DNA of 64,000 bases. It comes from Actinoallomurus oryzae (lineage in GTDB: Bacteria; Actinomycetota; Actinomycetes; Streptosporangiales; Streptosporangiaceae). Within the stretch, counting starts at the first letter, position 1, and each line of letters starts with the position of its first letter. Below are positions 34,967-43,950 of the stretch, piece by piece. The stretch is from contig NZ_BAABHF010000019.1 in assembly GCF_039541955.1 (NCBI RefSeq), positions 62,001 to 126,000 on the forward strand. Reading direction: 5' to 3'. Under the pieces are notes generated by a model. The model saw nothing but the letters and a program-made list of their open reading frames with translations, had not been told where the DNA came from and did no database searches. The translations under genes and the position numbers were made by a program.

Positions 34967-36441
34967 GGTGACGTCCCTTCCTCGGTGCGGGTGCGTGCGT
35001 GTTCGGCGGTGGGCTCGGGCAGCCACCCGTGCCGCTCCAGCTCCGCCACGAACCGCAGGTATCCCTCGTCGAACCGGCCGTCACGCGGACCCGGGTCGAT
35101 CGTCTCGCGTACGGCGACCATCGCGGCGGCCACCTCGGCGACGCGGCGGCCGGGCGACGCGGCCAGTACGGCCGCACCGAGCGCCGCCTCGGGGTCGGCC
35201 GGGAGGATCACCGGCCGGCCGAGCACCCGGGCGCGGAGCCGGCACCAGTACGCGCTGCGCGCCGCGCCGCCGGTGAACGTGAGGTCGCCGTCCACCGGCG
35301 CGCCGAGCAGGTCGAGATGGTCGAAGCACAGGCGCTCCAGGTAGGCGATTCCCTGGAGGAGCGCGGCGTAGTCGTCGGCCTCGTCGCCGGTGCTCCCGAG
35401 CAGGAAGCCCTCCGCGTCCGGCGCGGCGAACGGGAACCGCTCGCCGCGCGAGACCAGCGGGTACGCCAGGGCCCGCGCGGGTTCGTGGTCCGCGGCCCGC
35501 CGGTCCAGCTCCGCCAGGTCGCGGCCGGGGAAGTCGCGGGAGATGGCGCCGGCGCCCGTGCTGGAGGCCCCGCCGGGCAGCCACGCGCCGTCCGGCGCCC
35601 GGTGGGAGTACACCACGCCGTACGGGTCGTGCAGCGGCTCGCGGGTGACGCCCTTGAGCACGAGCGTGGTGCCCAGCACGGAGTTCCACGATCCGGGCGT
35701 GAGCCGGCCGGCGCCGAGCTGCGCGGCGCAGCCGTCGGTCATGCCGGCGACGATCGGCGTGCCCGCCGGGATGCCGGTGGCCTCGGCCGCCGCGGCGCAG
35801 ACCTCGCCGATCGGCGTGCCGGAGCGTACGAGCGGCGGGAGCACCTCCGCGGGCACGCCGAGCGCGTCGAGGACGTCCGCCGGCCAGTCCTCCTCGACCA
35901 GGTGGGCACCGGTCTTCAGCGCGTTGCTCAGGTCGGCGGGGACGGCGTGCCCGGCGAGCCGCCGGTTGACGAAGTCGGCCTGGTGGGCCAGGTGGACCGG
36001 GCCCTCATGCCGGTCGAGGAGCCACAGCAGCTTCGGCAGCGCCCAGGCGGGCTGCATGCGGCGGTAACCGAGCTCGTCCCAGACCGCGGCACCCGCCTCG
36101 TTGACGCGCCGGGTCTCCGCGGCCGCGCGCGTGTCGTCGTACATCAGGCCCGGGGTGAGCGGCCGTCCGTCGCCGTCGGTGAACAGGATCGTGCCGGAGG
36201 TGGCGTCCACCGCGACCGCCTGGACCGCGCCGTGCGGCACGCCGCCGAGCGCGCTCCGGCAGGCCGCGGCGGCCGCCCGCCACCACTCTTCCGGGTCCTG
36301 TTCGTGCCGTTCGCCCTCGCGACGGCCGGTCAGCGGGTGCGATCCCCGGCCGGCGATCACGCCGGAGGTCGTCACGGCGAGTGCGCGTACGCTCTGCGTG
36401 CCCAGGTCGATGCCGAGCCAGATCTCCTCGCCGCCCGTCAT
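34963..36441 (-). CDS. FGGY-family carbohydrate kinase A
   Basis: A 492-residue sugar kinase: GIDLGTQSVRALAVT (phosphate 1 loop), GLMYDDTRA, GMTDGCAAQLGAG, NSVLGTTLVLKG and TFTGGAARSAYW (adenosine loop). The length fits xylulokinase or related polyol/ketose kinases. It starts at ATG overlapping the stop of kinase B (ATGA) with GGAG 5 nt upstream, and it ends in the ATGA that begins the repeat array. The exact sugar is unknown. Confidence 0.9.
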   Translation of the reverse strand: MTGGEEIWLGIDLGTQSVRALAVTTSGVIAGRGSHPLTGRREGERHEQDPEEWWRAAAAACRSALGGVPHGAVQAVAVDATSGTILFTDGDGRPLTPGLMYDDTRAAAETRRVNEAGAAVWDELGYRRMQPAWALPKLLWLLDRHEGPVHLAHQADFVNRRLAGHAVPADLSNALKTGAHLVEEDWPADVLDALGVPAEVLPPLVRSGTPIGEVCAAAAEATGIPAGTPIVAGMTDGCAAQLGAGRLTPGSWNSVLGTTLVLKGVTREPLHDPYGVVYSHRAPDGAWLPGGASSTGAGAISRDFPGRDLAELDRRAADHEPARALAYPLVSRGERFPFAAPDAEGFLLGSTGDEADDYAALLQGIAYLERLCFDHLDLLGAPVDGDLTFTGGAARSAYWCRLRARVLGRPVILPADPEAALGAAVLAASPGRRVAEVAAAMVAVRETIDPGPRDGRFDEGYLRFVAELERHGWLPEPTAEHARTRTEEGTSP

Positions 36442-37928
36442 GCCGCTCCGTCGCGGAGGGTCGCGAGCGTCGGCCAGGACCGCGCCGTCGCGGCGCGTAC
36501 CGCGAGGAACGCCTCGTACGCGGCGGTGTAGTGCGCGACGTTCGCCGGGTCGGGTTCGAAGGTGTCCCCGGGCCGGATGTAGGTCGCGGCGGCCTCCCGC
36601 TCGCTCGCCGCCCGGCCCGTCGCCACGGCCGCGACGAGGAACGCGCCGCGCGCGCCGGCCTCGGCGTCGGCGGTGCGGACCACCGGCACACCGGTGACGT
36701 CGGCGAGCATCCGCAGCCAGTGCGGGCTGGCCGACCCGCCGCCGCTGACCCGCAGCTCGACCGGCCGCGCCCCTGATGCGGCCAGGCAGTCGCGGATCAC
36801 CAGGCACAGCCCTTCGAGGACCGCACGGGCGAGGTGCTCGCGGTCGTGGTCGACGGACAGGCCGAGGAAGGAGCCGCGCGCCCGCGTGTCGAGGAACGGC
36901 GCCCGCTCCCCCGCCGGCGACAGGTACGGCAGGAAGACCAGGCCGCCGGCGCCGGGCGCGGACCGGGCGGCCAGGTCCGACAGCGCGGCCGGGTCGTCGC
37001 CCAGGCCGAGCATGCGGCAGGCCCAGTCGACCACCTGGCCGCCGGCGAGCGTCGGGAAGGCCCGCAGGTAACGCCCGCCGAGCGCGACCGTCAGCCCCGA
37101 CGGCGCACCGTCGAGCTGCGGCTCCTCCAGCACGATCTCGGTGCAGAGCGTGGTGCCGAGGATCGTGCACGCCTGACCGGGGCCGATCGCGCCGACGCCG
37201 ATCGCGGTGGCGGCCACGTCGTACGGCGCGAGGACGACGGGGATGCCCTCGGGCAGGCCGAGCTCGGCCGCGGCGGAGGCGGTCAGCGGCGCGGCTCGCC
37301 GGTCGTCGCCGCGCAGCTCGGGGAGCAGGGGCCGCGCCCACTCCATGTCGTACAGGCGGAGCAGGTCATCGGAGTAGCGGCGCGCGCGGATGTCCATGAA
37401 CGGCGCCGAGCCGTCGGACTCGTCGGCGACCAGCTCGCCGGTGAGCCGCGCGAAGATCCAGCCGCCGCAGGTCAGCGACGCGGCCGAACGCGCCAGCCGG
37501 TCCGGGTCGTGCTCACGGAGCCAGCTGAGGATCGCGTTGGGCAGGCCGGCGAAGGTCAGCGAGCCGTTGCGGCGGAAGGCGCGTTCGAGCACGCCGTCGC
37601 GGGACCACCGCTCGACGAGCGGGCCGGCCCGCCCGTCGTTCCACAGGATGGCGGGCCCGGTCGGCTCTCCGGCGGCGTCGACGAGCCAGCTCCCGTCGCC
37701 CTGCGCGGTCAGCGCCAGGTGGGTGACCGGCGCGTCGAGGCGCCCGGCCACCTGCCGTACCCCGCGGACGACCGCCTGCCAGACCTCGGCCAGGTCCTGC
37801 TCGGCGTGGCCGGGGGCCGGGTTGCGCACGGTGGTGGCCTGGCGCTCGACCGCGAGCTCGGCGCCGTCCTCGCCGTACCCCACCGCCTTGATCATCGTGG
37901 TGCCCGCGTCGACGCAGACGACGGCCAT
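36438..37928 (-). CDS. FGGY-family carbohydrate kinase B
   Basis: A 496-residue FGGY kinase, clearly different from kinase A: VCVDAGTTMIKAVGY, AILWNDGRAGPLVE, APYDVAATAIGVGAI, TILGTTLCTEIVL and LRVSGGGSASPHW. The pattern is nearest to erythritol/L-xylulose-type kinases. It follows the permease by 19 nt. Two unlike FGGY kinases in one operon suggest two phosphorylation steps or two substrates, such as a polyol and the derived ketose. Confidence 0.9.
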   Translation of the reverse strand: MAVVCVDAGTTMIKAVGYGEDGAELAVERQATTVRNPAPGHAEQDLAEVWQAVVRGVRQVAGRLDAPVTHLALTAQGDGSWLVDAAGEPTGPAILWNDGRAGPLVERWSRDGVLERAFRRNGSLTFAGLPNAILSWLREHDPDRLARSAASLTCGGWIFARLTGELVADESDGSAPFMDIRARRYSDDLLRLYDMEWARPLLPELRGDDRRAAPLTASAAAELGLPEGIPVVLAPYDVAATAIGVGAIGPGQACTILGTTLCTEIVLEEPQLDGAPSGLTVALGGRYLRAFPTLAGGQVVDWACRMLGLGDDPAALSDLAARSAPGAGGLVFLPYLSPAGERAPFLDTRARGSFLGLSVDHDREHLARAVLEGLCLVIRDCLAASGARPVELRVSGGGSASPHWLRMLADVTGVPVVRTADAEAGARGAFLVAAVATGRAASEREAAATYIRPGDTFEPDPANVAHYTAAYEAFLAVRAATARSWPTLATLRDGAA

Positions 37929-37947
37929 GACTGTCCTTCCCCTCTCG

Positions 37948-39186
37948 TCAGGCGCGGCCGTGAGACGCGCGGGATCGGCGGGCCACCGCGTCGAGCGCCA
38001 CCGCGAGCAGCAGCACCGCCCCGGTGACCATGTAGCGGTAGGAGGAGTCGAGGTTCAGCAGGGTGAGCCCGCTGGAGATCGACTGGATGACGACGATGCC
38101 GAACAGCGCGGCGAACGCGCTGCCCCTCCCGCCGAACAGGCTCGTGCCGCCGATCACGACGGCGGCGATCGCGTTGAGGTTGACGTCACCGCCGCCGCTG
38201 CTCTGGTTGGCCGCGGCGAGACGGGCGGCGGCCAGGACGCCGCCGATCGCGGCGAGCGTCGTGCACAGCACGAACGCCGAGGTGTAGACGGCCTTGACGT
38301 TGATGCCCGCCCGGCGGGCCGCCTCCACGTTGCCGCCCACGGCGTAGATCGACTTGCCGTACTTCGTCCGCGTCAGCACGTAGTGCGTCACGAGGACCAG
38401 GGCGAGGAACAGCACGAACATCCAGCCGACGCCCCGCGTGCGGCCGAGGTACCAGACGGCCACGCCGGCCCCGGCGAGCAGCAGGACGCTCCGGAGCAGC
38501 AGGCCCTGGGTCGACGCCGCGGCGAGCCCGGCCCGGCGGCGCTCGCGCGCCCGCAGGTAGCCGCTGGCGAACAGCCCCGCCGCCGCGACCACGGTCAGCG
38601 TGTACGACAGCCACTGCGGCACGAAGTCGAGCTGGGCGAAGGTGACCAGCCCGGAGTCGAACGGCAGGTTGATCGAGCCCGCGGCGCCGAGCACCCACAG
38701 CTGGATGCCGAGGAAGCCCAGCAGGCCGGCGAGCGTGATGACGAAGCTGGGCACGCCGAGCCGGTTGAACACCTGCGCGTACAGCCAGCCGACCACCGCC
38801 GAGACCACCACCGCGGCCGGCACCGCCAGCCACGGCGACAGCCCGTGGCCGACGAACAGGATTGCGGTGACCGCCGCGGCCATTCCGCTGAGCGAGCCGA
38901 TCGACAGGTCGATCTGCCCGACGAGCAGCATGAACCCGACGCCGAGCGCGATGACGCCGACCGGCACGCACTCCAGCGTGAGGTTGACCAGGTTGGTGCT
39001 GGACAGGAAGACCGGGTTGAGGATCTGCATGACCGTCCAGATCACCACCAGGCCGACGACGACCGGCAGCACGCCGAGGTCGCCGCCGCGGAACCGGCCG
39101 GTCAGCGCGCGCAGCCCGCCGCCGTACTCCGCCGGCGTCGTGTCGCGCCGCGCCGATCGTGCGGGCGCCGTGCCGAGGTCACTCAT
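37948..39186 (-). CDS. ribose/fructose-type ABC sugar permease
   Basis: A 412-residue BPD_transp_2 permease (RbsC/FrcC/XylH type) with about 10-12 membrane segments: VGFMLLVGQIDLSIGSLSG near the N-terminus, YAVGGNVEAARRAGINVK and GGTSLFGGRGSAFAALFG towards the C-terminus. A hydrophilic tail of about 30 residues precedes the first segment. It overlaps the ATPase gene by 8 nt. Confidence 0.93.
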   Translation of the reverse strand: MSDLGTAPARSARRDTTPAEYGGGLRALTGRFRGGDLGVLPVVVGLVVIWTVMQILNPVFLSSTNLVNLTLECVPVGVIALGVGFMLLVGQIDLSIGSLSGMAAAVTAILFVGHGLSPWLAVPAAVVVSAVVGWLYAQVFNRLGVPSFVITLAGLLGFLGIQLWVLGAAGSINLPFDSGLVTFAQLDFVPQWLSYTLTVVAAAGLFASGYLRARERRRAGLAAASTQGLLLRSVLLLAGAGVAVWYLGRTRGVGWMFVLFLALVLVTHYVLTRTKYGKSIYAVGGNVEAARRAGINVKAVYTSAFVLCTTLAAIGGVLAAARLAAANQSSGGGDVNLNAIAAVVIGGTSLFGGRGSAFAALFGIVVIQSISSGLTLLNLDSSYRYMVTGAVLLLAVALDAVARRSRASHGRA

Positions 39187-39997
39187 CGTCGGCCTCCTCG
39201 TTCACCGGGTCGGGGGCGCGCCGCCCGCGCCGGGCGCGCCGGGTCACGGCGTTGTCGGCGGCGCCGGTGATCGCCGTGACGATCTCCTCGGAGGAGGTCT
39301 CCAGCGCGTCGAAGACACCGTTGTTGCGCCCCAGGCGCAGGACGGCCACCTGGTCGGCGACCGCGAGCACGTCGGCCATGTTGTGGCTGATCATGATCAC
39401 TCCGTGGCCGCGCTCGCGCAGCCGGTCGATCAGGTTGAGCACCTCGGCGGTCTGCGCGACGCCCAGCGCGGCGGTCGGCTCGTCGAGGATGACGACCTTC
39501 GGGTCGCCGAGCAGGGATCGGGCGATCGCGACGGTCTGCCGCTGGCCGCCCGACAGCGCGGCGACCGGGATGCGCACCGTCGGGATCTTCGCCGAGAGCT
39601 GGTCGAGCAGCTCGCGGGAGCGCACCTCCATCGCCACGTCGTCGAGGCGCAGCGCGCGCATCTCGCGGCCGAGGAACAGGTTCTCGATCACGTTGAGGTT
39701 CTCGCACAGCGCGAGGTCCTGGAAGACGGTGGCGATGCCGAGCTGCTGGGCCGCGGCCGGGCTCGGGATGGTCACCACGCGGTCCTCGAACGTGATGGTG
39801 CCCGCGTCCGGCGCGTGGACGCCCGACAGCACCTTCACCAGGGTGGACTTCCCGGCGCCGTTGTCGCCGACGATGGCGACGACCTCGCCGGCCGACACGT
39901 CGAGGTCGACGTCGGTGAGCGCGGCGACGGCGCCGAAGGTCTTGGTGATACCCCGCAGGGACAGCAGCGTGCCCGCTTCGGAGGGCATTGTGGACAT
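39179..39997 (-). CDS. ABC sugar transporter ATPase, single cassette (FrcA-like)
   Basis: A 272-residue single ABC cassette: GDNGAGKSTLVKVL (Walker A), LSGGQRQTVAIAR (signature), VVILDEPTAALGV (Walker B), ISHNM (switch). Most ribose-type importers use a double cassette, and single cassettes are typical of the Frc type. AGGAA lies 6 nt before the ATG. The C-terminus is very basic and then acidic (RRARRGRRAPDPVNEEADDE). Confidence 0.93.
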   Translation of the reverse strand: MSTMPSEAGTLLSLRGITKTFGAVAALTDVDLDVSAGEVVAIVGDNGAGKSTLVKVLSGVHAPDAGTITFEDRVVTIPSPAAAQQLGIATVFQDLALCENLNVIENLFLGREMRALRLDDVAMEVRSRELLDQLSAKIPTVRIPVAALSGGQRQTVAIARSLLGDPKVVILDEPTAALGVAQTAEVLNLIDRLRERGHGVIMISHNMADVLAVADQVAVLRLGRNNGVFDALETSSEEIVTAITGAADNAVTRRARRGRRAPDPVNEEADDE

Positions 39998-40029
39998 GGC
40001 GTTTCCTACTGGACTCCGACTCGTCTCGC

Positions 40030-41103
40030 CTACTTGATGCCGAGCTTGGCGCAGGCCGCCGCGTACGTCTGGGTGCAGACGGCGGAGGGCTTGAGGGCGC
40101 CGCCCGGGCCGAGCAGCACCTTGGCGATGTTGTCCTTGGTGACCACGGTCGGCGTGAACAGCTGCGACGGGGTGTTGAACAGGGTGGTCTGCGCCGCGGG
40201 CGGCTTGCCCTGAACGAACTGGTACGTCACCGTGGCGGCGGCCTCAGCGACGATCTTGATCGGCTTGGAGATCGTGTTGTACTGGTCGCCGGCGATGATC
40301 CGTTGCGCGGCGGCGAGCTCCGCGTCGTTCCCGGTCACCGGAGGTACGGTCGCGCCCGCGGCCTTGAACGCGGCGATCGCGCCGCCGCCGGTGCCGTCGT
40401 TGGCCGCCACCACACCGGCGATCTGGTCGCCGAACTTGCTGATCTGCCCGCTCACCCAGTCCTGCGCCTTGGCGGGGTCCCAGTTCGGCGTGTCGTACTC
40501 GGCGAGCAGTTTGAGCCCGCTGGTGTCGACGGCGCTGTGGATGCCCTTCTTGATCAGCCCGGCGGCGGCGTCGGTCGGCGAGCCGTTGACCTCCAGGATC
40601 CCGCCCTTGACCTTCTTCTCCTTGAGGTGGTCGACCAGCGACTGGGCGATCAGTGCGCCGATCTTCTGGTTGTCGAAGGAGACGTAGTAGTCGGCCTTGG
40701 TCGCCGGGATCGGCCGGTCGTAGGCGATGACCTTCACGTTCTGCGACTGCGCGTTCCGCACGATGGTGGCGGCCGCCGCGGAGTCGACCGGGTCGATGAC
40801 GATGGCCTTGACGCCCTGGGCGAGCACCGAGTTGGCCTGCTGCTGCTGCTTCGCGGCGTCGGCGCCGGCGTTCTGGTAGAGCACGGTGCAGCCGGGGCAG
40901 AGCTGCTTCATCTTGGCCTTGAACAACGGCGCGTCGTACAGCTCGTAGCGGGTCGACGCGATGTCCGGCATCAAGAACGCGATCTTCGCGTCCTTGCTAC
41001 CACCGGATCCGCCGGATCCGTTCGACGAGCAGGCCGCCGCCGCGGTGAGCGCGATCAGGGTGGCCGCGGCGGCGGCGGCCGTTCTGGGCAGGAGCTTCTT
41101 CAC
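40030..41103 (-). CDS. sugar-binding lipoprotein of the ABC importer
   Basis: A 357-residue Peripla_BP_4-type binding lipoprotein: signal VKKLLPRTAAAAAATLIALT with lipobox AAAC, a Gly/Ser linker, then KIAFLMPDIASTRYELYD and SVLAQGVKAIVIDPVDSAAA. The GTG at 41103 is chosen because GGAGGAGAAC precedes it; an upstream ATG at 41175 would bury the signal. The mature protein carries Cys in LCPGCTV and two Cys near the C-terminus (VCTQTYAAACAK). It is the first gene of the sugar operon. Confidence 0.92.
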   Translation of the reverse strand: MKKLLPRTAAAAAATLIALTAAAACSSNGSGGSGGSKDAKIAFLMPDIASTRYELYDAPLFKAKMKQLCPGCTVLYQNAGADAAKQQQQANSVLAQGVKAIVIDPVDSAAAATIVRNAQSQNVKVIAYDRPIPATKADYYVSFDNQKIGALIAQSLVDHLKEKKVKGGILEVNGSPTDAAAGLIKKGIHSAVDTSGLKLLAEYDTPNWDPAKAQDWVSGQISKFGDQIAGVVAANDGTGGGAIAAFKAAGATVPPVTGNDAELAAAQRIIAGDQYNTISKPIKIVAEAAATVTYQFVQGKPPAAQTTLFNTPSQLFTPTVVTKDNIAKVLLGPGGALKPSAVCTQTYAAACAKLGIK

Positions 41104-41172
41104 GTTCTCCTCCGGCGAAGGGGGACGAGGAGGCACGGCGGCCATCGGGTCACCGCCTGTTGACGTGATGAA

Positions 41173-41246
41173 CACAACACCTCAGGCGCGAAGAATGTCA
41201 AGATTCTCGGCGTACTTAACACTGATCGCTGTTAACAACTGTTAAG
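41173..41246. promoter_or_regulatory. promoter of the sugar operon and DeoR operator cluster
   Basis: On the minus strand TTGACA (41196-41201) with GTTGTG 17 nt downstream (41173-41178) is a plausible promoter for the binding-protein gene. Beside it lie CTTAACA (41215-41221), TGTTAACA (41230-41237) and TGTTAAG (41240-41246), an inverted and direct array of TTAACA words between the operon and the divergent DeoR gene. This is the likely DeoR operator. Confidence 0.6.
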
Positions 41247-41374
41247 AAGCGGAACGCCGGGACCGCAACGACAGGTGGCCAGCACGCCATATCCGCGCTG
41301 TGACCGCGAAGCTGGGTGTATGTTACTTTCCACGCCAACATCACACTGCGGCGTACACGGGGGAAGGAGCCCAG

Positions 41375-42193
41375 GTGGCAGAGGACGCGACGGCGCCCGC
41401 CGGCAGCGACGGCGCGGCCTCGCGTGAACGCCGGGAGAAGATCCGCCAGCGCGTGGCGGACGAGGGGTTCGTGCAGATCAAGGCGCTCGCCGAGGCGTAC
41501 GACGTGAGCGTGATGACCATCCATCGCGACCTCGACGTCCTGCAGAGCAAGGGCTGGCTACGCAAGATCCGCGGTGGCGCCACCGCGCAGCCGTCGGCCA
41601 TGTACCACGGCGACGTACGGCACCGTCTCCAGGCGATGGCCGAGGCCAAGCGGAAGCTCGCCGACGCGGCGGTCGGCCTCGTCTCCCCCGGCGCCTCGAT
41701 CATGATCGACGAGAGCACCACCGGCCTGTCCGTCGCCGAGCTGCTGCCGTCGCGCGGTCCGCTCACCGTGATCACGAACTTCCTGGCCGCGGTCAACCTG
41801 CTGGCCGGCAAGCCCGACATCGACCTGATCGCGCTCGGCGGCGCGTACTACCCGGCCTACGACGCCTTCCTCGGCCTGCGCACCTGTGACGCCATCCGGT
41901 CGCTCCACGCGGACGTGCTGTTCATGTCCACGACCGCGATCACCAACGGCCACTGCTACCACCAGTCGCAGGAGACGGTCGCGGTCAAGCTCGCGCTGAT
42001 GGACTCGGCCGACCGGCGCGTGCTGCTGGTGGACCACAGCAAGTTCACCAAGAACGGCCTGCACCAGCTCGCGCCGCTGACCGCCTTCGACCTGGTCATC
42101 GTCGACTCCGACACGCCGGAGGAACAGCTCACGGCGCTGCGGACGCGCGGCGTCCCGCTCCACGTCGCCGGCTCCGACGCGCCGCTGCCGTGA
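41375..42193 (+). CDS. DeoR-family regulator of the sugar operon
   Basis: A 272-residue DeoR repressor: winged HTH (RREKIRQRVADEGFVQIKAL, then VSVMTIHRDLDVLQSKGWL) and the DeoRC sensor domain (MIDESTTGLSVAELL, LIALGGAYYPAYDAFLG, VDHSKFTKNGL). The GTG start at 41375 has AAGGAG 7 nt upstream. It is divergent from the sugar ABC operon, with a TTAACA array between them. The effector is probably a phosphorylated intermediate made by one of the FGGY kinases. Confidence 0.92.
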   Translation: MAEDATAPAGSDGAASRERREKIRQRVADEGFVQIKALAEAYDVSVMTIHRDLDVLQSKGWLRKIRGGATAQPSAMYHGDVRHRLQAMAEAKRKLADAAVGLVSPGASIMIDESTTGLSVAELLPSRGPLTVITNFLAAVNLLAGKPDIDLIALGGAYYPAYDAFLGLRTCDAIRSLHADVLFMSTTAITNGHCYHQSQETVAVKLALMDSADRRVLLVDHSKFTKNGLHQLAPLTAFDLVIVDSDTPEEQLTALRTRGVPLHVAGSDAPLP

Positions 42194-42227
42194 CGAGTGC
42201 CACCCGCCGCACGCCCGGACCGTACCA

Positions 42228-42299
42228 ATGAGCGAGCGGAGCGCGCGAATCAAAGAACACGCGCGTCTGGTCCCTCCTCCGACGAAGGAGGGCTCATGA
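42228..42299 (+). repeat. copy of the 68-bp ATGA repeat element before a methyltransferase
   Basis: ATG at 42228 begins MSERSARIK, and the 23-codon frame ends PTKEGS-TGA. The tail AAGGAGGGCTCATGA is identical to that of the tandem copies. Its next ATG is at 42296, exactly 68 bp on. It is 34 nt after the DeoR stop, so this copy does not overlap the upstream gene. Confidence 0.85.
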
Positions 42300-42352
42300 G
42301 CGAATTCCGTACGCATAGGCTCTGTTTCAGGGTGACCGGGAGGTGCACATGA
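42296..42352 (+). other. 18-codon mini-ORF linking the repeat to the methyltransferase
   Basis: The ATG created by the repeat opens MSEFRTHRLCFRVTGRCT and stops at TGA 42350-42352, which overlaps the methyltransferase ATG (42349). Termination of this leader would place ribosomes on the next start. GGGAGG also lies just upstream of that start. Confidence 0.55.
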
Positions 42353-43164
42353 GCGGCGAAGCCGCACGAGGACCCGGCGGCTTCGACACGAGCGTCGCCA
42401 ACATCGCCCGTATGAACGACTACTTCCTCGGCGGCAAGGACAACTTCGCCGCCGACCGGGAGGCGGCCGACCGGCTCCTCGCCATCGCTCCGGAGATCAA
42501 GGACATGACGGTGGAGAACCGCCGCTTCCTCGGCCGCGCCGTACGGTATCTCTGTGCGCGGGGCGTCCGGCAGTTCATCGACGTCAGCGCCGGGCTGCCC
42601 ACGCGGAACAACACCCATCAGGTGGCCCGGTCGCAGGATCCCGGCAGCGTGACGGTGTACGTCGACGACGATCCCGTCGTCCTGTCGCACGCCCGCGCCA
42701 TCCTGGTCGACAGCGCGTCGAGCTCGGTGATCGAGGGCGACATCCTGCACCCGCGCGAACTGCTCGACCGGTGCCGGGACGACGGGTTGATCGACTTCGA
42801 GCGCCCGGTCGCGGTCATCATCCTCGGCGCGCTGCAGTTCATCCCGCATTCGGACGAGCCGTTCAAGAGCGTCGCCCTGCTGCGCGACATGCTGCCGGGC
42901 GGCAGCCATCTCGCCCTGTCCCACGCCGTGTTCGACAACCGCCCCGACGCCGTCACCCCGGTCGAGGACGTCTACCGGGCCCTGCTGAACCGGCCGGGCG
43001 AGAACGCCGCCCGTACGCTCGACGACGTGCGCCCCTTCTTCGACGGCTTCGACCTGGCGGAGCCGGGCCTGGTGCCCCTCCGCGCCTGGCGTCCCGACAG
43101 GCCGGTGGACACCGCGCCGCCGAAGGGCATCTGGATGGCCGGCGGCGTCGGCCGCAAGCCGTAG
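42349..43164 (+). CDS. DUF574-type SAM-dependent methyltransferase
   Basis: A 271-residue member of the actinobacterial Methyltransf_19 (DUF574) family: NIARMNDYFLGGKDNFAADR, ENRRFLGRAVRYLC, FIDVSAGLPTRNNTHQVA, VYVDDDPVVLSHARA, ILGALQFIP and HLALSHAV. These are abundant in Streptosporangiales and Streptomyces, and the substrates are mostly unknown. The start is the ATG at 42349, tied to the mini-ORF stop by ATGA. Confidence 0.9.
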   Translation: MSGEAARGPGGFDTSVANIARMNDYFLGGKDNFAADREAADRLLAIAPEIKDMTVENRRFLGRAVRYLCARGVRQFIDVSAGLPTRNNTHQVARSQDPGSVTVYVDDDPVVLSHARAILVDSASSSVIEGDILHPRELLDRCRDDGLIDFERPVAVIILGALQFIPHSDEPFKSVALLRDMLPGGSHLALSHAVFDNRPDAVTPVEDVYRALLNRPGENAARTLDDVRPFFDGFDLAEPGLVPLRAWRPDRPVDTAPPKGIWMAGGVGRKP

Positions 43165-43212
43165 AGACCGCCCTGCCCGTTCGCGTCTCTCCACGGCTTC
43201 AGCGTGACCTCG

Positions 43213-43950
43213 TCATGACCGCCGTTCGGCGGTGAGCAGGATGAACAGGGGGGTCGGGAAGCCCGCTCGCCACCACGGGTCGGTTCGCAGCCGTTCCTCG
43301 TCCGGGCGGGGTTCGCGGATGTCGGTGATGACGAACCCGGCGTCGCGCAGCGTCGTGGAGTAGTACTCCAGCGGCCGCAGCCATGACGTGATGACCGAAG
43401 GCGACTCCAACCCGTCCACCACGAAGTGCTGGTCGATGCCGCGCGCCGCGAAGTACCGCGACGCCGGCACGCTGTCGGCGGCGCCGCGCTCGGAGGCCTC
43501 GTTGTAGAAGCACGGATGCAGCGTAAGGATGACGAGCCGCCCGCCCGCACGCAGCGCCCGGCCGAACTCGCCGATCGCGCCCGACGGGTCCGGCAGGTGG
43601 CTGAACAGATGGTTGCAGACGACGAGGTCGAGGCTCCGGTCGCCGATGGGCAGGGCGTCGACGCTCGCACACGCGTACGCGCCGCCGAGCCCGGCCGCGG
43701 CCTCGACCAGCCCCTGGCAGATGTCCATCCCGGCGACCCGCGCGCCGCGAGCCGCGAGCCGGCGCGTGAGATACCCCTCGCCGCACCCGGCGTCGAGGAC
43801 CCGCAGCCCGGCGCACTCGCCGACCGCGTCGAGGAGGGCGTCGTCGGTGAGCTCGGTCCGGTAGCGGTCCCGCCCCTCCCGGATGATCTTCACCCAGTAC
43901 GCGGCGTTGGCCTCCCACCGTTCACGCGTCAGCTCCGTGCCCGCGTCCAC
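43213..43950 (-). CDS. class I SAM-dependent methyltransferase
   Basis: A 245-residue methyltransferase: LRVLDAGCGEGYLTRRLA (motif I), VAGMDICQGLVEAA, DALPIGDRSLDLVVCNHLFSH-like motif II region, and ALRAGGRLVILTLHP. It starts with GTG, with GGAGG 7-8 nt upstream. It is single-gene and convergent with the DUF574 methyltransferase. The substrate is unknown. Confidence 0.87.
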   Translation of the reverse strand: MDAGTELTRERWEANAAYWVKIIREGRDRYRTELTDDALLDAVGECAGLRVLDAGCGEGYLTRRLAARGARVAGMDICQGLVEAAAGLGGAYACASVDALPIGDRSLDLVVCNHLFSHLPDPSGAIGEFGRALRAGGRLVILTLHPCFYNEASERGAADSVPASRYFAARGIDQHFVVDGLESPSVITSWLRPLEYYSTTLRDAGFVITDIREPRPDEERLRTDPWWRAGFPTPLFILLTAERRS

